From: Pseudomonas mangiferae
GTDB taxonomy: Bacteria; Pseudomonadota; Gammaproteobacteria; Pseudomonadales; Pseudomonadaceae
Assembly: GCF_007109405.1 (NCBI RefSeq)
Contig: NZ_VJOY01000010.1
Coordinates: forward strand, 62,001-126,000
Length of the DNA: 64,000 nucleotides
Reading direction: 5' to 3'
Every line of letters begins with the position of its first letter. Within the stretch, counting starts at the first letter, position 1. The translations under genes were made by a program, and so were the position numbers. Of this stretch, positions 26,994 through 38,060 are shown one piece after another. A model generated the notes under the pieces. It had not been told where the DNA came from and made no database searches. It saw nothing but the letters and a program-made list of their open reading frames with translations.

Positions 26994-28388
26994 TCATTCG
27001 TCGTCGAAGGTGTAGCTGCCCGGCGCGAGGTTCTCGAAGCGCGAATACTTGCCGAGGAACGCCAGCCGTGTGGTGCCGATGGGGCCGTTCCGCTGCTTGC
27101 CGATAATGATCTCGGCGACGCCCTTGTACTCCGTCTCCGGGTGATACACCTCGTCCCGGTAGACGAACATGATGATGTCGGCGTCCTGCTCGATGGCGCC
27201 GGATTCCCGCAGGTCGGAGTTCACCGGGCGCTTGTTGGGCCGCTGCTCCAAAGAGCGGTTGAGCTGCGACAGGGCCACCACCGGGCAGTTGAATTCCTTC
27301 GCCAGGGCCTTGAGCGAGCGGGATATCTCGGAAATTTCGTTGACCCGGTTGTCGCCGCTGGAGCCGGGAATCTGCATCAGCTGCAGGTAGTCCACCATGA
27401 TCATGGCGATTTCGCCGTGCTCCCGGGCCAGGCGCCGGGTGCGCGCGCGCATCTCCGACGGCGAGATACCGGCGGTGTCGTCGATGAACAGCTTGCGGTC
27501 GTTGAGCAGGTTGACCGCGGAGGTCAGCCGCGGCCAGTCGTCATCTTCCAGGCGACCGGCGCGCACCTTGGTCTGGTCGATACGGCCGAGGGACGCGAGC
27601 ATCCGGATCACGATGGAGTCGGCGGGCATCTCCAGGGAATACACCACCACCGCCTTGTCGCTGCGCAGGACGGCGTTTTCCACCAGGTTCATGGCGAAGG
27701 TGGTCTTGCCCATCGACGGCCGCCCCGCGACGATCACCAGGTCGGCCGGCTGCAGGCCGCTGGTGGCGCCGTCCAGGTCGGTGAACCCGGTGGACAGGCC
27801 GGTGATGGCGTCGCCGGCGTTGAACAGCGAGTCGATCCGGTCGATGGCCTTGACCAGGATGTCATTGATCGCCAGGGGGCCGCCGGTTTTCGGCCGGGCT
27901 TCGGCGATCTGGAAGATCAGCCGCTCCGCCTCGTCGAGGATTTCCTCGCCGGTGCGGCCCTGAGGGGCGTAGGCGCTATCGGCGATCTCGTTGGAAATGC
28001 CGATCAGCTGCCGCAGCGTGGCGCGCTCGCGAATGATCTGCGCATAGGCCTTGATGTTGGCCACCGAGGGAATGTTCTTGGCCAGTTCGCCCAGGTAGGC
28101 CAGGCCGCCGACCTGGCTCAGTTGGCCTTCCTTGTCCAGTTGCTCGGACAGGGTGACCACGTCGAACGGCTGGTTGCGCTCGGCCAGCTTGTGGATGGCA
28201 CGGAAGATCAGGCGGTGGTCGTGACGGTAGAAGTCACCGTCGGACACTTGGTCGAGCACCCGCTCCCAGGCGTTGTTGTCCAGCATCAGCCCGCCCAGCA
28301 CGGCCTGCTCGGCCTCGATGGAATGCGGCGGCACCTTGAGTGCGGCGGTTTCCAGGTCGTATTGCTCGGGGACGGAGATATCGTTCAT
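26994..28388 (-). CDS. dnaB: Replicative DNA helicase DnaB
   Basis: 464 residues. The N-terminal primase-interacting domain (PPHSIEAEQAVLGGLMLDN) is followed by a linker and a RecA-type helicase core: Walker A GRPSMGKTTFAMN near 212, MVDYLQLM Walker B near 325, and the arginine finger region RESGAIEQDADIIMFVYRDE. No intein or insertion is seen. Start at 28388 is preceded by a terminator-like hairpin that separates it from the ribosomal-protein operon. Confidence 0.97.
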   Translation of the reverse strand: MNDISVPEQYDLETAALKVPPHSIEAEQAVLGGLMLDNNAWERVLDQVSDGDFYRHDHRLIFRAIHKLAERNQPFDVVTLSEQLDKEGQLSQVGGLAYLGELAKNIPSVANIKAYAQIIRERATLRQLIGISNEIADSAYAPQGRTGEEILDEAERLIFQIAEARPKTGGPLAINDILVKAIDRIDSLFNAGDAITGLSTGFTDLDGATSGLQPADLVIVAGRPSMGKTTFAMNLVENAVLRSDKAVVVYSLEMPADSIVIRMLASLGRIDQTKVRAGRLEDDDWPRLTSAVNLLNDRKLFIDDTAGISPSEMRARTRRLAREHGEIAMIMVDYLQLMQIPGSSGDNRVNEISEISRSLKALAKEFNCPVVALSQLNRSLEQRPNKRPVNSDLRESGAIEQDADIIMFVYRDEVYHPETEYKGVAEIIIGKQRNGPIGTTRLAFLGKYSRFENLAPGSYTFDDE

Positions 28389-28415
28389 GGGCTTCGCGGA
28401 ATTCGGGGCATAGGA

Positions 28416-28456
28416 AAAGACAACGGGCACGGTACGCTCGCGCGTGACCGTGCCCG
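28416..28456 (-). terminator. Intrinsic terminator of the rpsF-rpsR-rplI operon
   Basis: On the minus strand a 10-bp stem (cgggcacggt/accgtgcccg) extended by acgc/gcgt with one bulge and a 4-base loop is followed by TTGTCTTTT. It lies between the rplI stop and the dnaB start, so dnaB probably has its own promoter or depends on read-through. Confidence 0.65.
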
Positions 28457-28517
28457 ATTGTTAGCAGCCTTGCGCCTGGACGCAAGCCCGCTCCGGCGGC
28501 GGACCGCCTGGCGCGAC

Positions 28518-28964
28518 TCAGCCGGCCAGGACGATCAGCTTGACGGTGGCTTCGACGTCGGTGTGCAGGTGCACGGCCACGTCGTACTCGCCTACCTGGC
28601 GGATGGTGCCGTTGGGCAGACGCACTTCGCTCTTCGCCACTTCAACGCCGGAGGCGGTCAGGGCGTCGGCGATGTCGGCGGTGCCGATGGAACCGAACAG
28701 CTTGCCTTCGTCACCGGCCACAGCCGTGATGGTGACTTCCAGCTCGGCCAGTTGAGCGGCGCGGGTCTCGGCGGACTCGCGCTTGTCGGCAGCAGCCTTT
28801 TCCAGCTCGGCGCGACGGGCTTCGAACGCGGCGACGTTGGCTTCGGTAGCGGCGGTGGCCTTGCCTTGCGGCAGCAGGTAGTTGCGGCCGTAACCGGACT
28901 TGACGTTCACCTTGTCGCCCAGGTTGCCCAGGTTGGCGATTTTTTCCAGCAGGATGACTTCCAT
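28518..28964 (-). CDS. rplI: Ribosomal protein bL9
   Basis: 148 residues of the usual two-domain form. The N-terminal RNA-binding domain [36 protein letters not shown] is followed by the long connecting helix and the C-terminal domain ending VKLIVLAG. It is the last gene of rpsF-rpsR-DUF2232-rplI. An AAGAGGTAAGA stretch precedes the ATG. Confidence 0.98.
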   Translation of the reverse strand: MEVILLEKIANLGNLGDKVNVKSGYGRNYLLPQGKATAATEANVAAFEARRAELEKAAADKRESAETRAAQLAELEVTITAVAGDEGKLFGSIGTADIADALTASGVEVAKSEVRLPNGTIRQVGEYDVAVHLHTDVEATVKLIVLAG

Positions 28965-28985
28965 TTGAGTCTTACCTCTTAACTT

Positions 28986-29879
28986 TTAACCTTCACCGTT
29001 CGGTGCGTCCGGTCCGTTCTTGCGACCCGGGCGGCGCCGAAAATCAAACAGGCTGTCGACGATGGCCACGACGACCAGCAATGGATAGATCAACTGCATG
29101 AACAGCAGCAGCGTTACGTAGAGCCCCACCAGCCAGAACCGGCCAAGCCGCCCCTGGGCGACCAGGCCGTGTATCAGGGCGACGCCGGCGAAGGCCAGCG
29201 GCACGCTGCACAGCGGTGTCAGCATGGCCAGCTGGACCCCCAGGTTGGGCCCCAGCAGCATGCCGGCGAGCAACCCGAACGCCATCACCGGTGGCAACCG
29301 CAGGGCACGAAACTCATGCCCGAAGCCGCCAGGGTTGTACAGCGCCGCCTGCCAGTAGCGACCGAGCACCAGGCTCAGCAGGCTGGCGATCTGCAACAAC
29401 GCCGCCAGCAGTCCGGTCAGTACCGGCGCCACCATACCTTCCAGGCGGGCCTGTTCGTCCACCGACAACGACTGGTGGACACCCTGCAGCATCTGCGGCA
29501 GCAGCTTGCGCAACTCGCCCGCCAACGCCTCGATGGGCGCGCCGAACAGCATGCCCAGCGCTACGCCATACACCAGCCCCAGGGCGACGCTGCAAAGCAG
29601 CGTACGTCGCCAGGACAGGCTCGAGCGCAGCACCAGCGCCAGGCCCAGCGTGCCCACCAGCACCAGCAGCGTCCTCGGCTCACCGAAGAACCACCAGGCC
29701 GCGGCGGGCAACAAGGCCCAGAGCACGATGCCCATGGCATCGCCGAGGCCGCGGCGCAACAGCACCAGGGAACCGGCGGCAGCGCTCAGCCAGAACAACA
29801 ACGGCATCGCGGCGGCACCCGCCACCACGAGGGTGGCCTGCATGCGCCCGCGCATGATGAAACCGGCCAGGGCGCGCAT
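28986..29879 (-). CDS. DUF2232-type integral membrane protein
   Basis: 297 residues with about eight membrane segments and a short basic C-terminal tail (DFRRRPGRKNG). It belongs to the YybS/DUF2232-like group often found between rpsR and rplI in Pseudomonas. The function is unknown. The central loop GELRKLLPQMLQGVHQSLSVDEQARLEGMVAPV is amphipathic and family-typical. It is embedded in the ribosomal operon with gaps of 21 bp (to rplI) and 39 bp (to rpsR). Confidence 0.85.
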   Translation of the reverse strand: MRALAGFIMRGRMQATLVVAGAAAMPLLFWLSAAAGSLVLLRRGLGDAMGIVLWALLPAAAWWFFGEPRTLLVLVGTLGLALVLRSSLSWRRTLLCSVALGLVYGVALGMLFGAPIEALAGELRKLLPQMLQGVHQSLSVDEQARLEGMVAPVLTGLLAALLQIASLLSLVLGRYWQAALYNPGGFGHEFRALRLPPVMAFGLLAGMLLGPNLGVQLAMLTPLCSVPLAFAGVALIHGLVAQGRLGRFWLVGLYVTLLLFMQLIYPLLVVVAIVDSLFDFRRRPGRKNGPDAPNGEG

Positions 29880-29918
29880 GCGTTCTATCTATCCGTTACT
29901 TCTGTCGACGACCTGGGC

Positions 29919-30149
29919 TCAACGGCCGTGGCTGTCGGTGTAGGGCAGCAGGGCCAGGTAGCGGGCGCGCTTGATAGCGGTGGCCAGCTGACGCTGATAC
30001 TTGGCTTTGGTCCCGGTGATGCGGCTGGGAACGATCTTGCCGGTTTCCGAGATGTAGGCTTTCAGGGTGTTGAGATCTTTGAAGTCGATCTCTTTCACGC
30101 CTTCGGCGGTGAAACGGCAGAACTTACGACGGCGGAAGAAACGTGCCAT
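29919..30149 (-). CDS. rpsR: Ribosomal protein bS18
   Basis: 76 residues, the normal length, with [14 protein letters not shown] at the start and [31 protein letters not shown] at the end. A single Cys in RKFCRF is as in E. coli; the zinc-type CxxC form is not present. It binds 16S rRNA with bS6. Confidence 0.98.
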   Translation of the reverse strand: MARFFRRRKFCRFTAEGVKEIDFKDLNTLKAYISETGKIVPSRITGTKAKYQRQLATAIKRARYLALLPYTDSHGR

Positions 30150-30175
30150 GTGGATATCCTCACTAGATCCGGGAA

Positions 30176-30592
30176 TTACTCGTCAGCGTTGTCGCTGTTG
30201 TCGCTGTCGTCGCTCTCGGCGCCTTCCGCGGACTCGACGCGGTCGCGACGCTCACGGCGCTCGCTGCGGTTTTCCTCGGCCTTGAGCATCTCGGACTGAC
30301 CGGTAACGGCTTCGTCGCGGCGGATGATCAGGTTGCGGATCACGGCGTCGTTGTAGCGGAAGTTGTCTTCCAGTTCGGCCAGAGCCTTGCCGCTGCACTC
30401 GACGTTCAGCATCACGTAGTGAGCCTTGTGAACGTTGTTGATGGCGTAGGCCAGTTGGCGACGGCCCCAGTCTTCCAGGCGATGGATCTTGCCGCCGTCT
30501 TCCTCGATGAGCTTGGTGTAGCGCTCGACCATGCCGCCGACCTGCTCGCTCTGATCCGGGTGGACCAGGAAGATGATTTCGTAATGACGCAT
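30176..30592 (-). CDS. rpsF: Ribosomal protein bS6
   Basis: 138 residues: [25 protein letters not shown] core, then an acidic C-terminal tail ending in [12 protein letters not shown]. In enterobacteria this tail is glutamylated by RimK. First gene of the operon. A sigma-70-like promoter and a leader hairpin lie upstream. An AAGGAG site precedes the ATG. Confidence 0.98.
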   Translation of the reverse strand: MRHYEIIFLVHPDQSEQVGGMVERYTKLIEEDGGKIHRLEDWGRRQLAYAINNVHKAHYVMLNVECSGKALAELEDNFRYNDAVIRNLIIRRDEAVTGQSEMLKAEENRSERRERRDRVESAEGAESDDSDNSDNADE

Positions 30593-30613
30593 GAATGCTC
30601 CTTACGGGTTGTA

Positions 30614-30637
30614 GCCTGCCGACGGGTGCGGTCAGGC
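30614..30637 (-). promoter_or_regulatory. Leader hairpin of rpsF, candidate S6:S18 autoregulatory site
   Basis: On the minus strand GCCTGACCGCACCCGTCGGCAGGC folds as GCCTG/CAGGC plus CCG/CGG with one unpaired A and a 7-base loop, ending about 21 nt before the rpsF start codon. rpsF leaders of many bacteria carry a hairpin with a CCG element bound by S6:S18. I see the hairpin and the CCG; equivalence to the published motif needs a covariance search. Confidence 0.4.
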
Positions 30638-30710
30638 AAGGAGTGAATGTTTCGTATGGACTTGCCGGCACCGGGGCGCGTCTGCGCCTGCCGAGGCGGC
30701 AAGGCGCGAC

Positions 30711-30739
30711 ATTCTAGAGAAGCCCCTCGGGAGGCGCAA
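30711..30739 (-). promoter_or_regulatory. Sigma-70-like promoter of rpsF operon
   Basis: On the minus strand, TTGCGC (30739-30734), 17 bp, TAGAAT (30716-30711). The -10 matches 5 of 6. Predicted start near 30703 would give a leader of about 110 nt that includes the rpsF hairpin. Confidence 0.55.
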
Positions 30740-30783
30740 GGCGAATGGCGATTATTTGAACAGCCAGACGATGACCCAGGCTT

Positions 30784-31536
30784 TCAGCGGGCGGCCTTGG
30801 CGCGTCGCTGGCGCAAGGCCTCGAACAGGCAGACACCGGTGGCCACGGAGACGTTGAGGCTGCTGACGCTGCCGGCCATGGGCAACTTCACCAGATAGTC
30901 GCAATGCTCCCGGGTCAGGCGGCGCATGCCCTTGCCCTCGGCCCCCATCACCAGCACCGTCGGGCCGGTCATGTCCTGGTCGAACAGCTCCTGCTCCACC
31001 TCGCCAGCGGTGCCCACCACCCACAGGCCCCGCTGGCGCAGTTTTTCCAGGCTGCGGGCCAGGTTGGTGACCGCCACCAGGGGCATCACCTCGGCAGCGC
31101 CACAGGCGACCTTGCGCACCGTCGCATTAAGGGTGGCCGACTTGTCCTTGGGCACGATCACCGCCAGTGCACCGGCGGCATCCGCGGTCCGCAAGCAGGC
31201 GCCCAGATTGTGGGGATCGGTGACCCCGTCCAGGACCAGCAGCAGGGGCGGCCCTTCGGCTCGGTCCAGCAACTCGTCGAGCATCGCTTCGCCCCAGACC
31301 TGGCTGGGACTGACCTCCGCCACCACGCCTTGGTGGACGCCTTCTACCCAGGCGTCCATTTCCCGTCGCTCGCACTGCCCCACGGCGATTCGTGCCCGCT
31401 CGGCCAGCTCGACCAGTGCCTGTGCGCGGGGATCGCCGCGCCCTTCCGCCAGCCAGACCTGCTTGACCCGCTTGGGATGGTGGCGCAGCAGTGCCTCTAC
31501 GGCGTGCACACCGTAGATTTTTTCCAACTGACTCAT
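30784..31536 (-). CDS. rlmB: 23S rRNA (guanosine-2'-O)-methyltransferase RlmB
   Basis: 250 residues, SPOUT-type methyltransferase modifying G2251 of 23S rRNA. N-terminal L30e-like domain (EKIYGVHAVEALLRHHPKRV) and C-terminal knot with LDGVTDPHNLGACLRTADAAG, LVMGAEGKGMRRL and SLNVSVATGVCLFEALRQR. The start overlaps the rnr stop by 4 bp, so the two genes are translationally coupled. Confidence 0.96.
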   Translation of the reverse strand: MSQLEKIYGVHAVEALLRHHPKRVKQVWLAEGRGDPRAQALVELAERARIAVGQCERREMDAWVEGVHQGVVAEVSPSQVWGEAMLDELLDRAEGPPLLLVLDGVTDPHNLGACLRTADAAGALAVIVPKDKSATLNATVRKVACGAAEVMPLVAVTNLARSLEKLRQRGLWVVGTAGEVEQELFDQDMTGPTVLVMGAEGKGMRRLTREHCDYLVKLPMAGSVSSLNVSVATGVCLFEALRQRRAKAAR

Positions 31537-34232
31537 GACGTGGCCTTGCGCTTACGGGGGGTCGGTGCCGCGGCGTCCGCCGTCTTGGCCCTGGAGACGC
31601 CCTTGCGATGCTTGCCAGCCTTGCTCTTCGGGGCCTGGGCGGATACCGCCCCGGCTCCCGCACCGCCTTTGGCTTTGCCTTTGCCTGCCCCTGGCGCCCG
31701 GGTGGCGCCGGACGTGGCGGACCGGGATTTCTTCTTGCCGGTCGCCTCCTGGCGCGCCTCGGACAGCAGGGCCTGCTTCATCGCCCGGCTCTTCTGCACG
31801 TCACCACCCAGCATGTCCTCGGCCTGGGCCAGGATATCCGGCGCGACCGGTGGCAACGCCTGCACCCTGCCCGAGCGCTTTGACAGGCTGGCATTGTCGT
31901 CCGCTGCCGGGGACTCGTCGCGCCCTCGCCGACGTGGCGCGCGGGAATCGGTCTTGGCCGAATCATCGCCAGTCGAGCGTTTCTTGCGACCGGCCGGGCC
32001 GAGTTCGCCCATTTCGAAGTCGATCTTGCGCTCGTCCAGGTCGACCCGCGCGACCCGCACACTTACCGGGTCGCCGAGGCGGAAGCTGCGACCGCTGCGC
32101 TCGCCCGACAAGCGATGGTGGATCGGGTCGAAGTGGTAGTAGTCGTCCGGCAGCGCCGTGACGTGCACCAGGCCTTCGACGTAGATGTCGGTCAGTTCGA
32201 CGAACAGCCCGAAGCCGGTCACCGCGGAAATCACCCCGGGGAAGACCTCGCCGACCCGCTCGCGCATGTACTCGCACTTGAGCCAGTTGGTGACGTCGCG
32301 GGTCGCCTCGTCGGCGCGGCGCTCGGTCATCGACGCCTGCTCGCCCAACTGCGCCAGGGCCGCCTCGTCGTAGGGGTAGATGCGCGCCTTCGGCATGCTG
32401 CTGGCACCGGCCCGGCGTACGTGGTCGGTGGCGATCCGGGAGCGGATCACGCTGCGGATCGCCCGATGCACCAGCAGGTCCGGGTAGCGCCGGATCGGGG
32501 ACGTGAAGTGGGTGTAGGCCTCGTAGTTCAGGCCGAAGTGGCCTTCGTTCTCCGGGCTGTACACCGCCTGGCTCAGGGAGCGCAGCATCACGGTCTGGAT
32601 CAGGTGGTAGTCGGGCCGCTCGCGGATCGTCTGCAGCAGGGCCTGGTAGTCGGTCGGGGTCGGGTCGCCCTTGCCGCGGTTGAGGGTCAGGCCCAACTCT
32701 CCGAGGAACTGGCGCAGCTTGTCCAGACGCTCGGCCGGCGGACCATCGTGCACCCGGTACAGCGAGGGGATGCCGTGCTGCTGCAGGAAGCGCGCGGTGG
32801 CCACGTTGGCGCAGAGCATGCACTCCTCGATCAGCTTGTGAGCCTCATTGCGCTGAGTGGGACGGATTTCGGCGATCTTGCGCTCGGCGCTGAAGACGAT
32901 GCGGGTTTCCTGGGTCTCGAAGTCGATGGCCCCCCGGCGCTGACGCGCGCCCAGCAGCACCTGGTAGAGCGCGTAGAGCTGCTGCAGGTGCGGCACGAGG
33001 TGGGGCAGTTGCTCGGCAAGCTGCCGGCCCTCCACCGAATCCGGGGTTTCCAGCAACTGGCTGACCTTGGTGTAGGTAAGCCGTGCGTGGGAATGGATCA
33101 CCGCTTCGTAGAACACGTAGCCGGTAAGCTTGCCGGCGCGCGACAGGGCCATCTCGCAGACCATCGCCAGACGGTCGGTGAGGGGGTTCAGCGAGCACAG
33201 GCCATTGGAGAGGATCTCCGGCAGCATCGGCACGACCTTCTCGGGAAAATACACCGAGTTGCCACGCTTGCTGGCCTCCTGGTCCAGGGCGGAATCGACC
33301 TTCACGTAGTGGGACACGTCGGCGATGGCCACGAACAGGCGCCAGCCGCCGCCCTTGCGGGCCTCGGCGTATACCGCGTCGTCGAAGTCGCGGGCGTCTT
33401 CGCCATCGATGGTGACCAGGGGCAGGTGCCGCAGATCGATCCGCTTCTCCTTGTCCTTGTCCGCCACCTCGGGCTTGAGTTTGGCGACCTCCTTGAGCAC
33501 TTCGGGCGGCCACTCGTGGGGGATGTCGTAGCTGCGCAAGGCCACTTCGATTTCCATGCCCGGCGCCATGTAGTCACCCAGCACTTCCACCACTTCGCCC
33601 TGCGCCTGACGGAAACCGCTGGGCCACTGATCGATGCGCACCTGGACGAACTGGCCGTGCCGCGCCCCGCCCTGCTTGCCCTGAGGGATCAGCACTTCCT
33701 GCTGGATTTTCGGGTTGTCGGCCACCACCCGGGCGATGCCGCTTTCCTCGAAGAAACGTCCCACCAGGGTTTCGTGGGCCCGGGAAACGATCTCCACCAG
33801 GGCGCCTTCGCGGCGGCCACGCCGATCGAACCCGGCGACCCGCGCCAGGGCACGATCACCATCGAATACCAGGCGCATCTGAGCCGGGCTGAGGAACAGG
33901 TCGTCGCTGCCGTCGTCGGGGATCAGGAAACCGAAGCCATCGCGGTGACCGCTGATGCGGCCGCAGATGAGGTCCAGCTTGTCCACCGGGGCATAGGTGC
34001 CGCGGCGGGTGTAGATCAACTGCGCGTCGCGCTCCATCGCCCGCAGGCGGCGGCGCAGCGCTTCCAGTTGATCCTCGGTGGTGAGCCCGAACTCGTCCAC
34101 CAACTGCTCGCGGCTGGCGGGCGCCCCGCGCTCAGCGAGGTGCTGGAGAATGAGTTCACGGCTGGGAATAGGGTTTTCGTATTTTTCCGCCTCGCGGGCG
34201 GCCTCGGGATCGAGGGTCTTCCAATCGGCCAT
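31533..34232 (-). CDS. rnr: Ribonuclease R
   Basis: 899 residues, 3'-5' exoribonuclease of the RNB family that degrades structured RNA and acts on tmRNA targets. Winged-helix N-terminus, two cold-shock domains, RNB core with DGEDARDFDDAVYAE (acidic catalytic residues, about residues 273-287), S1 domain near 640-720, and a Lys/Ser/Ala-rich tail of about 170 residues, longer than the E. coli tail (813-aa enzyme). Co-transcribed with rlmB. Confidence 0.97.
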   Translation of the reverse strand: MADWKTLDPEAAREAEKYENPIPSRELILQHLAERGAPASREQLVDEFGLTTEDQLEALRRRLRAMERDAQLIYTRRGTYAPVDKLDLICGRISGHRDGFGFLIPDDGSDDLFLSPAQMRLVFDGDRALARVAGFDRRGRREGALVEIVSRAHETLVGRFFEESGIARVVADNPKIQQEVLIPQGKQGGARHGQFVQVRIDQWPSGFRQAQGEVVEVLGDYMAPGMEIEVALRSYDIPHEWPPEVLKEVAKLKPEVADKDKEKRIDLRHLPLVTIDGEDARDFDDAVYAEARKGGGWRLFVAIADVSHYVKVDSALDQEASKRGNSVYFPEKVVPMLPEILSNGLCSLNPLTDRLAMVCEMALSRAGKLTGYVFYEAVIHSHARLTYTKVSQLLETPDSVEGRQLAEQLPHLVPHLQQLYALYQVLLGARQRRGAIDFETQETRIVFSAERKIAEIRPTQRNEAHKLIEECMLCANVATARFLQQHGIPSLYRVHDGPPAERLDKLRQFLGELGLTLNRGKGDPTPTDYQALLQTIRERPDYHLIQTVMLRSLSQAVYSPENEGHFGLNYEAYTHFTSPIRRYPDLLVHRAIRSVIRSRIATDHVRRAGASSMPKARIYPYDEAALAQLGEQASMTERRADEATRDVTNWLKCEYMRERVGEVFPGVISAVTGFGLFVELTDIYVEGLVHVTALPDDYYHFDPIHHRLSGERSGRSFRLGDPVSVRVARVDLDERKIDFEMGELGPAGRKKRSTGDDSAKTDSRAPRRRGRDESPAADDNASLSKRSGRVQALPPVAPDILAQAEDMLGGDVQKSRAMKQALLSEARQEATGKKKSRSATSGATRAPGAGKGKAKGGAGAGAVSAQAPKSKAGKHRKGVSRAKTADAAAPTPRKRKATS

Positions 34233-34342
34233 CAGAGCGCCTTCACCTTGTTCGTCTGTCCATACGGTACGCGCCTATTAAGCTGGAAAATACCGGTGCG
34301 GTCAGCTTCGGCGCGCGATTAAAATTTTTTTCACAACAGGTG

Positions 34343-34371
34343 TTTACAACACCCAACCTGGTCCGTATAGT
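34343..34371 (+). promoter_or_regulatory. Sigma-70 promoter of tRNA-Leu
   Basis: TTTACA at 34343-34348, a 17-bp spacer, and TATAGT at 34366-34371. The -35 matches 5 of 6 and the -10 5 of 6. The mature tRNA begins 65 bp past the -10. Confidence 0.75.
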
Positions 34372-34435
34372 GCGCCACCACAACGACGGCAAACGTGGTT
34401 GTAGTTGAAGAAAGCGAGCAATCGCCGGACGCAAC

Positions 34436-34522
34436 GCCCAGGTGGCGGAATTGGTAGACGCACTAGGTTCAGGTCCTAGCGGTGGCAACACCGTGGAAGT
34501 TCGAGTCTTCTCCTGGGCACCA
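34436..34522 (+). tRNA. tRNA-Leu, anticodon CAG
   Basis: 87 nt including encoded CCA. Acceptor stem gcccagg / cctgggc, D-arm with tggtaga, anticodon stem ctagg/cctag (34463-34479) with loop ttcaggt and anticodon CAG at 34470-34472. The long class II variable arm (ggtggcaacaccg region) and T-loop ttcgagt are present. CAG reads CUG, the dominant Leu codon in this genome. Confidence 0.97.
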
Positions 34523-34534
34523 AATTCCAAACAG

Positions 34535-34564
34535 AACCGAGCCTCGTGCTCGGTTTTGTTTTTT
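34535..34564 (+). terminator. Intrinsic terminator of tRNA-Leu
   Basis: 8-bp perfect stem aaccgagc/gctcggtt with loop ctcgt, then TTGTTTTTT. It starts 12 bp past the tRNA CCA end. Confidence 0.9.
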
Positions 34565-34629
34565 CCGTTCCGGAAAATTTTCTTTTTGCCCGATACCGAC
34601 TCGCAGCCGGCACCGGGTTCATCTCGCAG

Positions 34630-36564
34630 TCAGGCGCGGAATTGCCCCAGGCTGGCCTTGAGCTGGGCCGCCAGCATGTCCAGTTCCCGCCCACTGGCCG
34701 CCGTGGCCGCTACGGCCTCGGCAGCCCGCTGGGCTTCCGCATGAATCACCTCGACCCGCCCACGCACGGCATCGGCACCGGCCGCCTGCCGGGACGCGGC
34801 CAGGGTCGCAGCATCGATGGCCACGTGGACCTCGTCCACCGCGCGCTCCACGGATTGCTGCAACTGACGGCTTTCCCGCAGCGCCGACAACCCTTCGCCC
34901 GCCTGCTGGCCGGCCTGGCCGATGGCCGCCACCGCCTCGCGGGCGCCCCGCTGCAGGGCGCCGATATGCGCCTGGATGTCCCCGGTGGATTGCTGGGTCT
35001 TGCTCGCCAGCGCGCGCACCTCGTCGGCCACCACGGCGAACCCGCGGCCGCTTTCACCGGCGCGAGCGGCTTCGATGGCGGCGTTCAGCGCCAGCAGGTT
35101 GGTCTGCTCGGCGATGCCATGGATCACCGTCAGCACCACTTCGATCTGCTCGCTCTGGCGTGCCAGGCGTTCGATCACCGCGGAGCCGGTCTCGACCCGG
35201 GTGACCAGTTCCTCGATCAGGCTGCCCACCCGGCTGGCGATCGCCGCGTTGTCGTGGGCCGCCTTGCGGATCGCCACCACCCGCTCCAGCGCTTCCTGCA
35301 TGGTGTGGCTTTCCGACTGGGCCTCGGCGGCCATTTCCGCCAGGGCGCTCAGGCTCACCGCCACCTCGTCCCGCTGACGTGCCGTCGCCGCCTCGGCAGC
35401 GCCGCTTCGAGCGGTCAGGTCGCTGATCTCATGCCCGGTGCGCACCGCCACGTCTCCCGCTTCGCGCACGATGGGCTGCAACTTGGCGACGAAGCTGTTC
35501 ACCGCCGAAGCCATTTCCCCGACTTCGTCACGGCTATCGATTTCCACCCGGCGGGTCAAGTCGCCCTCGCCCGCTGCCAGGTCGTGGAGCGCCGCGATGA
35601 GCAGGCGCAGGCGGTTCACCACCCGGTGGCCCAGCACGATCGCCACCACCAACAGCACGCCGAACCCCACCAGCACCAGGCCGATACCGATGCGCCAGCG
35701 CAGGTTGGATTCCGCGTTGTGCACCGCGCCACGCATGCCGGCGGTCATGTTGGAAGCGGTTTCCTCGGCGGACTTCAGGCGAGCCGTCAGGGCCGTGGAA
35801 CTGTCCTTGGCGGCGCCGGCGAGGCTGTCCGCCACCAGTTGGTCGCTGCTGGAAATCAAGGCGCCGAAGCGGGTATCCAGGGCAGCCAGTTCGCTCTCGA
35901 TGGCTGCAGTGGAGACCCCCATCAGCACCTTGCCGATTTCCACCCCGTTGGGGCTGATGGACGACTCCACGAAGAACACCGATGGGTCGTTGCGCGCGGC
36001 GTCCAGGACCTTGTCTAGCGCTCGAGCTCCCTGCCCCTTTTCCAGCAGTGCCTTGATCTGGGCGTTGTCGCGGTTCAGGTAGCGGGTCAGGTGCTGACCT
36101 TCGGCATCGTCATAGACGACGAACAGCACGTTGGGATTGCGTTGCGCACGGCGCGCGAATTCGGACAGCGTCGGGATATCGGCGTCCCACATGGCGCGCG
36201 GGGCGACGGCCGCCAGCAGCAGCGCCAGATCGTTGGCGGAGTCCTTCAGGCCCTTTTCCAGGGCGGTACGCATCTGCTTCTGTTCTTCCGACAGCCGCGC
36301 GGTGAGGCCTGTGGTGAGCCCCTCCCGGGTGCGGGTGGAAAGGCTACCCAGGCTGGAAGTCACCTCGTCCCCGGCCGCCTTCAGCTCGGAGGAAAGGCGC
36401 TCGGTGTCGCTGCTCAGGCGGTCGCCCAGGTCAGCCATCAGGGTTTTCACGGTGCTCTGGGTCAGCACGAGCACCACCACCACCTGTACGAACAGGGCGA
36501 TGCCCAGGGCGACGAACACAGGCAGCAGCAAGCGGCTGCGCAGCAGGGAAAGGACGGCGGACAC
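34630..36564 (-). CDS. Methyl-accepting chemotaxis protein
   Basis: 644 residues from a GTG start. First membrane segment at about 8-34, a periplasmic sensor region of about 260 residues (unknown ligand, mostly helical), second membrane segment [20 protein letters not shown] (about 299-318), HAMP domain, and the MCP signalling hairpin tip [40 protein letters not shown]. There is no C-terminal CheR-tethering pentapeptide. I preferred GTG at 36564 because GGAGGT lies 7 bases upstream; an ATG at 36621 in the same frame lacks this. No chemotaxis gene is adjacent. Confidence 0.93.
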   Translation of the reverse strand: MSAVLSLLRSRLLLPVFVALGIALFVQVVVVLVLTQSTVKTLMADLGDRLSSDTERLSSELKAAGDEVTSSLGSLSTRTREGLTTGLTARLSEEQKQMRTALEKGLKDSANDLALLLAAVAPRAMWDADIPTLSEFARRAQRNPNVLFVVYDDAEGQHLTRYLNRDNAQIKALLEKGQGARALDKVLDAARNDPSVFFVESSISPNGVEIGKVLMGVSTAAIESELAALDTRFGALISSSDQLVADSLAGAAKDSSTALTARLKSAEETASNMTAGMRGAVHNAESNLRWRIGIGLVLVGFGVLLVVAIVLGHRVVNRLRLLIAALHDLAAGEGDLTRRVEIDSRDEVGEMASAVNSFVAKLQPIVREAGDVAVRTGHEISDLTARSGAAEAATARQRDEVAVSLSALAEMAAEAQSESHTMQEALERVVAIRKAAHDNAAIASRVGSLIEELVTRVETGSAVIERLARQSEQIEVVLTVIHGIAEQTNLLALNAAIEAARAGESGRGFAVVADEVRALASKTQQSTGDIQAHIGALQRGAREAVAAIGQAGQQAGEGLSALRESRQLQQSVERAVDEVHVAIDAATLAASRQAAGADAVRGRVEVIHAEAQRAAEAVAATAASGRELDMLAAQLKASLGQFRA

Positions 36565-36661
36565 GATATTGACCTCCAACGACCGTCGATGGACGGGACT
36601 ACAAAGGGATTTATAGCCCAAAGCAAAGGGCGTGCCGCTTGCGGGACGAAATTTCCTCCTG

Positions 36662-36698
36662 AAAAAGCAACGGGCCGCATAGCGGCCCGTTGCTTTTC
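36662..36698 (-). terminator. Intrinsic terminator of purA
   Basis: 15-bp perfect stem (aaagcaacgggccgc at 36664-36678 with gcggcccgttgcttt at 36682-36696), loop of 3 bases, T-rich flank on the minus side. It lies 13 bp past the purA stop. It separates purA from the chemoreceptor gene downstream. Confidence 0.9.
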
Positions 36699-36710
36699 TA
36701 CCCGATCCGA

Positions 36711-38060
<1,350 letters not shown>

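Noticed and set aside
27141-28982. Plus-strand open frame opposite dnaB and rplI
   Set aside because: Antisense shadow with His/Gln/Gly-rich low-complexity translation.
32115-34322. Long plus-strand open frame opposite rnr
   Set aside because: Antisense shadow of RNase R; no conserved motif and no ribosome site.
36565-36660. FliA-type promoter for the chemoreceptor gene
   Set aside because: GGCTATAA resembles the -10 element but no TAAAGTTT-like -35 lies at the right distance.
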